Assembly: GCA_950097015.1 (NCBI GenBank)
Contig: CATNEN010000011.1
Location: forward strand, 1,364,001 to 1,428,000
Source of the DNA: Macrostomum hystrix
Lineage: Eukaryota; Platyhelminthes; Macrostomidae
DNA: 64,000 nt
Reading direction: 5' to 3'
In this document: in pieces, positions 12,201-24,200 of the stretch
Numbering within the stretch: position 1 is the first letter of the stretch
Layout: the number at the start of each line of letters is the position of its first letter
Program-made: the position numbers and the translations under genes
Notes under the pieces: model-generated
What the model saw: the letters and a program-made list of their open reading frames with translations, nothing else
What the model was told of the DNA's origin: nothing
The model's database searches: none

Positions 12201-15200
12201 CAACGGCTTTGTCCCAGCGACGATCTGGCTCGATTCTTAATACAACCAAAGAGGATTACAAATAGTTGATTGACTTCCGTTAACTAGGCCGTTAACTTCC
12301 GTTAACTAGGTCGTTAACTTCCGTTAACTAGGTCGTTAACTTCCGTTAACTAGGTCGTTAACTTCCGTTAACTAGGTCGTTAACTTCCGTTGACTAGGTC
12401 GTTAACTTCCGTTAACGAGGTCGTTAACTTCCGTTAACGAGGTCGTTAACTTCCGTTAACGAGGTCGTTAACTTCCGTTAACGAGGTCGTTAACTTCCGT
12501 TAACGAGGTCGTTAACTTCCGTTAACGAGGTCGTTAGCTTCCGTTAACTAGGTCGTTAGCTTCCGTTAACTAGGTCGTTAGCTTCCGTTAACTAGGTCGT
12601 TAGCTTCCCTTAACTAGGTCATTAAGATTTAGCCCCGTCTTACTTAGTAAAATCTAGTAGAGCAGCGTCTTCGAAGCAATGCAGAATAATAAGCCGTAGA
12701 TTAATTTCGTCCTCAGCCGTAAAACCGCGAGCAAGCACGCCAGAGAGGTGCTCGTTAAGCAGCTCAACAGCTAATTCACGATTGTGCGTTAGCAGAAGCA
12801 GCAGCACGTAGAAACGAAAGACTACGCCATCGCCATCTGAGCGATCGCGGAAGTAGCCGAAGCTCTCGTCTGGGCTGCATCTGGGAAAATAAATTAAAAA
12901 AGCATCTTTATATGGGAATATAAAATTTTAGCTATTTAAATCGATAGCATGAGCGACCGTTTAGCTACTGTTTCATAGACTAGATAAGCTACTGTTTCAT
13001 AGACTAGATAAGCTACTGTTTCATAGACTAGATAAGCTACTGTTCCATAGACTAGATAAGCTACTGTTCCATAGACTAGATAAGCTACTGTTCCATAGAC
13101 TAGATAAGCTACTGTTCCATAGACTAGATAAGCTACTGTTCCATAGACTAGATAAGCTACTGTTCCATAGACTAGATAAGCTACTGTTCCATAGACTAGA
13201 TAAGCTACTGTTCCATAGACTAGATAAGCTACTGTTCCATAGACTAGATAAGCTACTGTTCCATAGACTAGATAAGCTACTGTTCCATAGACTAGATAAG
13301 CTACTGTTCCATTGACTAGATAAGCTACTGTTCCATAGACTAGATAAGCAATTGTTCCATAGACTAGATAAGCTACTGTTCCATAGACTAGATAAGCTAC
13401 TGTTCCATAGACTAGATAAGCTACTGTTCCATAGACTAGATAAGCTACTGTTCCATAGACTAGATAAGCTACTGTTCTATAGACTAGCCCGTATAAAACG
13501 GAATGGTCACAAAAAAGGGGCTGTGACCGTTGTTGTGACTGTCATGGTCACATGTTACCGTTAGTGACCACGTTTTGTGACCGCCATGGTCTCATGTTAC
13601 CACTTGGTGTCCATAAAATGTGACCATTTGTCCGGGTCACCATGTGACCGTATTTTGTGACCGTTATGTTCAGGGTCACCATGTGACCGTTCACTGTGAC
13701 CGTATTTTGTGACCGTCATGTTCAGGGTCACCATGTGACCGTTCACTGTGACCATATTTTGTGACCGTTATGTTCAGGGTCACCATGTGACCGTTCACTG
13801 TGACCGTATTTTGTGACCGTCATGTTCAGGGTCACCATGTGACCGTTCACTGTGACCGTATTTTGTGACCGTTATGTTCAGGGTCACCATGTGACCGTTC
13901 ACTGTGACTGTATTTTGTGACCGTTATGTTCAGGGTCACCATGTGACCGTTCACTGTGACCGTATTTTGTGACAATACCTTCTACTTGCTCCCAGCTTGT
14001 CCTTTAAATATTAGACTTTAAATAGGACTCAATAAACTGCCACGACTTCTTCGTTTCGGAATGTGGCGTTACGAGTACGCACATGTTTGTTGTCAGCATT
14101 GCATGAATTTATTCAGAAAAAACCGAGAAATTTTGGATAGTATACGATTTTAGGTACAGCACACATTTTGTTTGAATTCAGTATATAGTGAGAAGTAGCA
14201 ATAAGTTTTATTTCCATCATTTTCAGCTCATTTATACTCGTAGATCATGGACGAAGAATTGGTGCCGGCGGCTGAGCTACGCAGCGCCGTGATGAATCGT
14301 TTACGGCAGCGGCGCTTTCGAGAGCGTAGCAACGTGCAGCTTTTGCTGCAAAGGCGGCAACAATGGTTGCAGAATGGCACCATTACAGTTGGCGCCGTCG
14401 TAAAGAATCCACGGACGAATCGTGGTAGTAAACGCAATCATCCGGGCGACGACTCTGAAAGCGAATCTGCCAGCGAAGCCGCCAGCGAAGCCGCCAGCGA
14501 ATCTGCCAGCGAAGCCGCCAGCGAAGCCGCCAGCGAAGCCGCCAGCGAAGCCGCCAGCGAATCTGACAGCGAATCTGACAGCGAAGCCGCCAGCGAAGCC
14601 GCCAGCGAATCTGACAGCGAAGCCGCCAGCGCAGCTGCCGACGACTATGCCGACTTCAACGATGACGGCGACGGCGACGGCGACGATAACAATTCAAACG
14701 CTGCTAAACTGCATGACTTCTGCCAGCTGGCCGCATATCGTGACGCAACTGTGTCCTATGCTGCAATTGGCACTCTAGCTCAGTGTCTGGCCTTTGCACA
14801 AAGTCTGTCAGGACAGGATGTTGACAGACTGCTAGCGTACACAAAGGCCGTGCTTCCATAGAATGCTGCATTCCCACAAACCCGCCACATGCTGGACAAG
14901 TTACTAAACTTGACACCGTACTCCCACAAGCGATGCAGACCTTCACTGTATTGTCTAAGCTGCGATCATGAGGTGCAATTACAGCGTCCGGATCACTATC
15001 CGCATTGTAATGCCAGATTGCAATCGCAAGAGTCCGTAGGGCACTTCTGGCGAATGGATATAGGCAGCCAAGTCCGACAGATGATCGAGGAATGCCATCT
15101 ACTAGACCACGTGGTATACCCATTCGATCAACCGGCCAACGTGGGACGTCTCCACATGGGTAGTGGGACTAATTATGCGGCATTCAAACGGTCTATTGCA

Positions 15201-18200
15201 GTGGGCTCGCGAAGTGACCTCACCTACTCAGTGTGCATCGATGGCTTTCCACTGTTTAAACTGGCTGTTATGGAAATGTGTCCAGTGTATCTCGGCATTA
15301 ACGAAGTAACTGATAACATGAAGAGTCGATATGTCGTCGTGGCTGGCTTCTGGTCCGCTAAACGGAAAATGCGCTCGACTGCCTATCTCCTTTGGCTAGT
15401 GGAGCAGCTGAATGCACTGCGGTCAGTTGGCATTGAATTCAGCAAAGGTGCTGGTGTTGATGGCAATCAGGGGGGAAGAATTAGACTGCACCCCATAATG
15501 TTTATTCTGGACGCTCCGCAACGTGCAGAAGTCAAATGCTTGCGTCAATTTAATGCCAAGTATGGGTGTGACAGTTGCTACACTGTCACCCTGCATGACG
15601 CAGAACGTGGGGGCAGTGCGAGAATCTACCCAGACGCACTGTCGGAGGATGCGATGCAGGCGGCACTGTCCGCCAATGTCACGCAGCCAACAGTTCGCAA
15701 TCTGGCCGATACCGTGATGCTGGCTAATACTAAACCCGTAGCCGCGGAGCACAATCTCGGAGTCCTAGCAGTATCACCACTCTATCGGCTTGAAGGCTTC
15801 GACTACATCCAATGTTGTCCACCGTGTTTTCTGCAACAATTGCTTACTGGCCTTGTCCGACGCACTATGGAGCAGCTATTTTTTCCCATTGGCAAGAAGC
15901 CCATGAGAGTGTGTCCCGCACCGGATTTGTCCAGAAGACTTTCAGATATTGACGCCCGACTGGCTACTATCCACGTGCCGGCATCGCATCAGCGGGCGCC
16001 GCGCACGATGCACGAGCTAGGGCACCTCCGCGGGCACGAGCTCGAAGCGTGGCTAATATGCTACGGACCAATGGTGCTCGAGGATGGTCTGCTTGATGCC
16101 AGTTATTACCAGCATTTTATGCTTTTGTCATCTGCCATTTTCTGGCTGTGTCTCGACGGCGCACCGCACACGCAGATATTGCGAGCGGACGCTAATCTGA
16201 AGCACTTCTATAAAGAGCTACGCAACTTTTACGGAGCCGCGGTACTGACGTATAATGCCCACCAGGTATGTGAGCATTTCAGTGCGTATGCTCTATTGCT
16301 TGGACCGTTGCATCGGGTGTCGGCCGGCCTTTTCGAGTCTATGCACGGTCGCCTGCGCTCAAGAGTTCACGGTACGCGACACGCAGACAAACAGTTGGTA
16401 AGGCAGCTGACTCGACGTGCGGCGACTCGCTACCTCGTCGCCCTGTTGGGTCTAGACCCAACAGAGAGCTCAGAGAGCTCAGAGACATTTTCAGCAGCTC
16501 CAACCCAAAGGCGACAGATCGACCAGCATTGACTACTGCCGATGGAGTGCGGCTGTACCAGCGCCAGCAAGGACGTGGCTTCACGCGGGCTGTACTTCCC
16601 GGTGGATGCGAGTTGGAGGTGTTTCGACCTCAATTGCGATTCAGCAAATCGGCGTCCTGCTTCATCGCATTCAATTGCAATGCAACTGGTGCGCACATCC
16701 AATTTGAGTTCGGTCGCGTGGAGTCGATTCGCGTTGCAAACGGCACCGCCAAATTGGTTGTGCGTCGGTTATTGACCGAGAAGCATGTCGAGCCACGTGA
16801 CAATCCGCTTTACTGCTTCTCGGGACGGCGCCTGCTGGGCGGTTGTGCGCTTGCGCACGTACGTCGATTGCAACGAAGCCCATTCGACCAGGTGTCCAAG
16901 TTCTATTTCGATTTGGACCCTGTTGTCACCATCGTCAAGGCCTGCGCCGTGTCGGACTCTCATGTGGCGTTTTTGCCGCATGAACAGTTTTCTTTCGCTG
17001 CGTAAGGGTGTTGTCTCCTGTCTGACAGTTGCTGTAGTGTTTATGAATGTAAGCCATTGAATTATGTCAGCCCAAGTTGTTCAACATTATTGCCTAAAAC
17101 CTTTTTGGTTTGCTAGACTCGCTTTGGATCTCCTCGTCTACGTTTGTTATATACTCGTATTATCTGTGTACGAGCGTATCTGCACTGTGTTTCATTGAAT
17201 TTTATATTTTCTGTGAAGAACTATAATTTTAAGCTGTACTTTTAAAAACAGATGCGCAAGCACAGTATATTTGGTAGGCCATGCCGTGTGAGAAACACCT
17301 TCGTGCTACGAATTTTATTCGTAATTTGTAAATAATTGACGCTTTCCAGATTTTTTCGGGGCACTGCGGAATTCAGATATAGACAGAAGGGTTTTGGCGG
17401 TCAAGTTGAAGTGCGGGCGATATACTCGTAGGAAACCCTTTTATACGAGCGTATATTATTTTATCTATCGTTTCTGAAGGCTCTAGGAATTAATGTAAAA
17501 GTTTGCAAAGTTCCCACCCTTCACCCTCACATACCTTAGTCCTCTACTCCCTCAATTGCTGCATTATAGCAGCCTCTCCGAGCATTTTGAAAATGTCCGG
17601 CAACAAGCCTTCGGATTTTATTTCTAAAAATAAGTGGCTGTCCAAGTCACCTTCTGACCAGGAGATGGTTCGGAAGTCAGTGGGTCGGCCTTACCAGCCC
17701 AGACCGCCTTCTGGTTTCCAGCTAGAGTGTCAGGAGGCTGCTAAGAAGATGCAGCGGGAAATAGACAAGGAGCGCGAAATGATTCGGATCGCAGGTGAGG
17801 CTGCCTCGCGACAATGCGCCAAACCATTTCATGGACCTTGGCTTTCCAAGCGCACTCCGGTGACCAGGGGCATTCCGTTATTTCCGTCGGAGAACCCGGT
17901 GACTCTACCGGAGAACCCGGTGACTCTGCCGGAGAACCCGGTGACTCTGCCGGAGAACCCGGTGACTCTGCCGCAGACCTCGGCGACGCAGGAGGATGAT
18001 TTGCAGCGCATTAAGAAGGACCTGCAAGATAGATGCGCCGCCGCTCTTATGCGTGCGGAAAAAGAATTGGAAGAAGCAGGCTTGCTGCTTGATGAGCTGA
18101 ACGAATACAGTCGCCCTCCATCGCCAATATTTGAGTAATACAGCATTTTCAAGCTAGTAGAAAGTGCATGGAAGTAAATAATCGAATCAGAAGTAGAGAA

Positions 18201-21200
18201 TAATTCTAAAAATTCTACTAGTTGTAATAATAATACCAACCTCAGAGCAAGAATGTTAGCAACAGCTCAATCAAGAAATTGAATAGTAGTTAGAAAGTAA
18301 AGATTAATTTCCTTATAGAGAAAGCTGTAGCATTTTGTCAAAATCGAAAGTAAAAAATATTAATCTGAAAGTATTCGACTTACTTTCCTGTAAAAATATG
18401 GTTCCTGTAATTTTATGACAAGACACATTAACACTCCAAGCTACTAATTGTAGCTTAAACAGACAAACGTGTACCAGGCAGCCTGTAAAACCATAAAAAC
18501 CTGCAATTTTATGTAAATCGTAATAATGTGTTAAATATAGATTCCCACAAAAGTATGCATAATTTTTCACGGGCCAAAAACTATGTTTCGTTGTCAAATT
18601 TTCTATCCAATGAGGACAGTTTTCAGTCTTTTTCTGCACTTCTATAATAATTGTGTAATATTGGTAGTGCCCAGCGCACCGCCCAAATAAACAGGCCAGA
18701 CCATTCATTACTGCTATTGTCATTGATGAGGCTTGTGTGCTTTTTCTGATCTCTTTCTCTTGATGGACTTAATTTTTTTAACTAATTTTACGAATTGCAT
18801 TTGTCAAATAGCTTTTCAGATAAGAGGTATTCGCAGGTCTCCAATTGCCTACCAGAAACCAATAAATCAATCAGTCATTGTTGGTCCCAGATCTCTCTGC
18901 GACCTAGATCACTTTGTTCCAGGCTTATCTGCTTCCATGCCCCATCCAGCTGAGAAATGATCTGAGGGAGAGGGGGAGTACTAACTAATTTCTCATGCAT
19001 CTGTTGTGCCGTGGTGTACTTTCACTGCTCAGCGATCTCAGGCTTGCAGTTGATTGGCGCACTGGGCACTGCACTTTCTCTCCTCGGCTGTTTATGCTCC
19101 ACTCACCCCAGTCTGTCTGGGCCCGCTGGCTTTGGCTAGCTGCCCCACCCCTCTCTTCGCGTCCCCCCAGCCTGTTATCACCCCACCCTCCCGCTTGCGT
19201 GACTACCTTTTAAACCCCAAGTGTTACCATTCTCGCGCAGCTGCTGATTGGTCCGGGCCGCCTCTCTCGCGCGCCGGCCAATCAGCAGCCTTCTCGCTGT
19301 TATCTTCTAAACTGGTTGTGTGGGTGGCCGGGTGGGCCCGGGGTAGCGATACCCGCGGCTTAGCCCGGCCAGCCTAAAATATATATTGGAGTGGCGCCGG
19401 TGAGGGGCTCCTTCGACCGTTGCTCAACCCTAACCCTCCAACCGAATCTGAGACTAATTAAGATTGTACCTTAAGGTAGTACCGACCGAGCCCCCCATCG
19501 GCGACCACCGCACAGTTAAAGTTGCAGTCTAAGAAACTGTTAAGTGAGTATCTTTGGTCTTTTTGTCACTCATTTGCGGGTCTGGCTGGGACTGAACTGC
19601 GCCATAGGGACGGACTGATCAAGTCTCCTGACGCGTCCCCACGCTCGGATTCCGAAGTCAGTCCGACCAGCGGGCTGACGCCACCCTCGTGCTCGCTCAC
19701 TGGAAGACAGGATCAGAAGGCGATCCGGCTTTGTCACAACACATCTGTACCACTTTTGCAGAAACGTCATTAAAAAGGAATGGATGCGAAAAAATTGCGG
19801 AAGAGTACCGCAACGGAACAAAAGTCTTCTTCAAAGAATGCATCAAATACAATGAAAAAGCACGTAGCTTTTAGGGCCCCGATAAGAAAGCGCAAACCCG
19901 CCTCTGCCACTGCTGGCGCTTCTGCCGCGTCTGAAGGTGGCGGTGCTGCCGCCGCTGACGCCTCTGTCACTGCTGGCGCTTCTGCCGCGACTGAAGGTGG
20001 CGGTGCTGCCGCCGCTGACGCCTCTGTCACTGCTGGCGCTTCTGCCGCGACTAAAAATGGAGCTGCTGCCGCCCCTGCCGGTCCTGGCACCTCTGCCACT
20101 GGCGCGTCTGCCACTGCTGGTAAGAAGGTCTCGGGTGGCCCTACAGCATGCCGCTACTGGGTATTCGAATACGCGCCGGAAGACGGCGGTCAGCTTGGCA
20201 TCTACGCCGACAAGTGCATCGTTACTGACGGCTCAGTCGACCCAAGCCGACTGTCAGTGGACGACGAGGTCACCACAAAACCAGGAAAGACCTCCAGCGG
20301 CAAGGCCTACCGCGTGCGTGTATGCAAAGGGCCATACCGCACAAAGGCGGCTGCAGAGGCTGGTGCCAGTGCCTGTCAAGCGGTGCAGAGGCCGGCAGGT
20401 ATCAACCTTCCTAACAGCTGCACCACCTGCCAGGCGCTCCGGCAGGAGGTTTTGAACCTCCGGACAGCAGCAGAGTTAGCGCAGCAGACTGCCGACGGCT
20501 ACAGAGAAAGCCAGGGACGGCAGATCGAAGAATTGAACCACCGGCTTGACGATGCTGAATATGAGCGGACTGCGTATAAGGAAAAATGGGAAGCCGCCGT
20601 CATCAGAATCCGTGAGCTGCAGTGTGAGCTGGAGCATGCCCAGAGCGGGGTCGAACATTCGAGGTCGGAAGAAGGCGGTGCTGTTGCTAAGTACACCGTG
20701 GTGCTGCAGGACGCCTTTTTTTCTGCCATTGAGGTACTACAACGCGCAATTTCTACCGGCATCAGTGGCATGGATGTCACGGTTGAAGACAGTACTGACG
20801 TGCTAGGCAGCAGTACTGCTGGCGGCGCTTCTGCCGCGGCATCTGTTGGCGGCGTCTCTGCCGCGGCGTCTGTTCCGTTGCTGGACGATAGAGAACTTCG
20901 CGCCCAGATCCAATTGGCGTCAGCAAAGCAGCAGAAGCGTGCACCCGAGACAAGGGCCTTGACAGCGCGCTGCCCCGACGTCGTTGTGTCGGCCGCCGAC
21001 TATGAACAGATCAAGCGTGCGGTGTCTGTCTATGTGAAGGGAGGTTTCAGCAGTACAGACGGCGATAAAATGCTCCGGACCCTGTACCGAGCAGTCTTCT
21101 CAACCGAGGAGCTAACGACCCGTTCCTACACCGGCCGCAAGACAAAAAAGGATGGTCCGCCGCCGAAGCCGGAAGTATCTAAGAAGAAAAAGTTCGCCAT

Positions 21201-24200
21201 TAAGGCTTTTATAAGTGGGCTAAAGTTCCCTGAGGAATTTCCGAAGAAGTCCTACGCCACGATTTTCAAGCGCACTGCCTTCTGTGCTGCCCGAAAATTG
21301 AAGTCACCACTCAAAGTGACACCCAGCGGTCGCACTGGAAGGAACAAGGGCGGATGGAAGGAAGCCGGTGATGAAGAAGGCAACGGTGACCTTGACAGCG
21401 CCAAGGAACTTGACCTTGACGGCGGTGACGTTGACGCCAAGGAGGACGACGACAGTGGCGACGACGACGAAGCCGCAGCCTCTAGCGACTCTTCCGGCAA
21501 CCCATCAGCGGAGGCGAAGTAGAGACTGAAATTAAGCCATTTGAACATTATTATTTTTCAGTTTTTTTGTGACGGATCGCTAAACTAAGTGCGAAATGCA
21601 CTACAATTGTATGCCAAATTATATTATGTTTTAATGACAATATTATGTTTTTTCTTAATAGTTACTGGCTATGGCCTTCCTTGGACTGGCTTTGGTGTGC
21701 AGAAAATTATGAAGCATGACACGGCCAACAATAGTTGCTGAACATAGCAAGACAAGTGATGCAAAGTGTCCAGTGAAAGCTGGCTGGAAAGCAGGTAACT
21801 AGCCAGTAACTAATTACACCTTGTACCTTTATATGTTTCCTAAAATTGCTTATAACCATCGATACCAATATTTACATATAAAAAGTTATGGCATTTGATG
21901 CGCGGGCAGTTTGCCCATACAAATACAGCGATTTAAGTATCAGCTACTAGCTACTAGCTACTAGCTAGCGAACATCCGTTAACTATGTAGCGAACATCCA
22001 TTAACTATGTTACTAGCTATATTTTACTAGCTATTTTTGCTACTGCCACTACTGCCTTTTTATCAATATAAAGAAAGTCATGGCATTTTACATTTGATAT
22101 AATTCATAATAAATATTAAGTAATTCATATGTATAGATTTTTTTCTTGTTACTATTTTCTGGTGCTACTGCCAGTCACACAACGGACACACAGAATGGTC
22201 ACACAAAATATGGTCACAGTGAACGGTCACATGGTGACTCTGAACATAACGGTCACAAAATATGGTCACAGTGAACGGTCACATGGTGACCCTGAACATA
22301 ACGGTCACAAAATATGGTCACAGTGAACGGTCACATGGTGACCCTGCAATCGGTGACAAAGTATAGTCACAGTGAACGGTAACTTGGTGACCCTATCTTC
22401 ATGAACATGAACGGTCACATTAAACGGTAACCAGCGTTACGGACCACGGTCACAAGTGGAACGGTCACAGCCCTTTTTTGTGACCATTTCGTTTTATACG
22501 GGTAGATAAGCTATTGTTCTATAGACTAGTCACTGTTCTATAGACTAGCTACTAGCTAGCGAACATCCGTTAACTATGTAGCGAACATCCATTAACTATG
22601 TAGCGAACATCCGTTAACTATGTAGCGAACATCCGTTAACTATGTAGCGAACATCCGTTAACTATGTAGCGAACATCCATTAACTATGTAGCGAACATCC
22701 GTTAACTATGTAGCGAACATCCGTTAACTATGTAGCGAACATCCGTTAACTATGTAGTGAACATCCGTTAACTATGTAGTGAACATCCGTTAACTATGTA
22801 GTGAACATCCGTTAACTATGTAGTGAACATCCGTTAACTATGTAGTGAACATCCGTTAACTATGTAGTGAACATCCGTTAACTATGTAGCGAACATCCGT
22901 TAACTATGTAGTGAACATCCGTTAACTATGTAGTGAACATCCGTTAACTATGTAGTGAACATCCGTTAACTATGTAGTGAACATCCGTTAACTATGTAGC
23001 GAACATCCGTTAACTATGTAGCGAACATCCGTTAACTATGTAGCGAACATCCGTTAACTATGTAGTGAACATCCGTTAACTATGTAGCGAACATCCGTTA
23101 ACTATGTAGTGAACATCCGTTAACTATGTAGCGAACATCCGTTAACTATGTAGTGAACATCCGTTAACTATGTAGTGAACATCCGTTAACTATGTAGTGA
23201 ACATCCGTTAACTATGTAGTGAACATCCGTTAACTATGTAGTGAACATCCGTTAACTATGTAGTGAACATCCGTTAACTATGTAGTGAACATCCGTTAAC
23301 TATGTAGTGAACATCCGTTAACTATGTAGTGAACATCCGTTCTATTGATATGCCGCTGCTACAGACCGAGTAACGTAGTTCAGAAGATGCGCGCACAGCT
23401 TAGGCTCCGGGTTCTGCCTCGGATTGCCGAAGCACAGACGAGACACGGCGTCCATCAGGAAGGCGTTGCATCGCTGACGAAATTTCATCATGTTCGGATG
23501 CGGGCTTTCAGACACTTTCTTGGACTTGTCCATGTCGGATTTGTTGAGCTGTTTCTGGCAGCGCGGACATTGGACTTTTTTGGATGCCGCAGCAGCCAGC
23601 GATCTACGAAGACATCGACCGCAGAGCTGATCTCCGCAGCTCAGAGCCACAATGCTGTGGATTGAGTCTTCGCATAGTTCACAGTTGCACGAGCTGAAGG
23701 TGTAAAAGTTTAACTTGGTCGTTAACAAGCGTTAACTTGGTCGATAACAAGCGTTAACTTGTCGTTAACAAGCGTTAACTTGTCGTTAACAAGCGTTAAC
23801 TTGGTCGTTAACAAGCGTTAACTTGGTCGTTAACTAGCGTTAACTTGGTCGTTAACAAGCGTTAACTTGGTCGTTAACTAGCGTTAACTTGGTCGTTAAC
23901 AAGCGTTAACTTGGTCGTTAACTAGCGTTAACTTGGTCGTTAACAAGCGTTAACTTGGTCGTTAACAAGCGTTAACTTGGTCGTTAACTAGCATTAACTT
24001 GGTCGTTAACTAGCGTTACAACCGTAAACTATGTAGCGAACATCCGTTAACTATGTAGCGAACACCCGTTAACTATGTAGCGAACACCCGTTAACTGTGT
24101 AGCGAACACCCGATAACTATGTAGCGAACACCCGTTAACTGTGTAGCGAACACCCGATAACTATGTAGCGAACATATGTTAACTGTGTAGCGAACACCCG

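Larger units (their letters stand above)
14247..17005 (+). pseudogene. TNP2/CACTA-like transposase gene, broken by one TAG and one frameshift
   Basis: Three adjacent open frames are parts of one family protein. Piece 1 (14,247-14,861) and piece 2 share a frame, separated only by the TAG at 14,859-14,861. Piece 3 lies in the -1 frame and starts before 16,529. Together they cover a protein of about 900 residues with N-terminal region, transposase core and C-terminal domain in the order typical of animal TNP2-like (Pfam Transposase_21-related) proteins. The lesions suggest a recently inactivated copy. Stop readthrough and programmed -1 frameshifting are alternatives that the sequence cannot exclude. 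Confidence 0.78.
13488..22502 (+). mobile_element. 9,015-bp TNP2/CACTA-like DNA transposon with novel termini
   Basis: The ends CCCGTATAAAACG...CGTTTTATACGGG form terminal inverted repeats of 43-44 bp with one mismatch and a one-base length difference. Flanks show a 3-bp direct duplication, TAG, as in EnSpm/CACTA elements. Inside the ends lie subterminal repeat arrays in inverted orientation. Three plus-strand transcription units follow: a TNP2-like transposase (14,247-17,005, damaged), a small unknown protein (17,593-18,138) and a BEN-domain protein (19,780-21,522). The element sits antisense in a host intron and splits a 24-bp minisatellite. The termini are not CACTA, so this is a divergent member or a sister lineage. 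Confidence 0.88.

Noticed and set aside
14422-14778. 118-codon frame of PPAKPPAN repeats
   Set aside because: Alternate-frame reading of the Ser-Glu-Ala repeat tract of transposase piece 1.
18313-18723. 136-codon minus-strand frame inside the transposon
   Set aside because: AT-rich, antisense to the element's genes, no recognisable motif and no promoter; likely chance.
19370-19420. TGGCGCC after a TATA-like box, resembling an LTR border with a primer-binding site
   Set aside because: No second LTR, no gag/pol frame, and the site fits better as the start of the BEN gene leader exon.
19428-19440. CAACCCTAACCCT telomere-like sequence
   Set aside because: Fewer than two units, inside a leader exon; chance.
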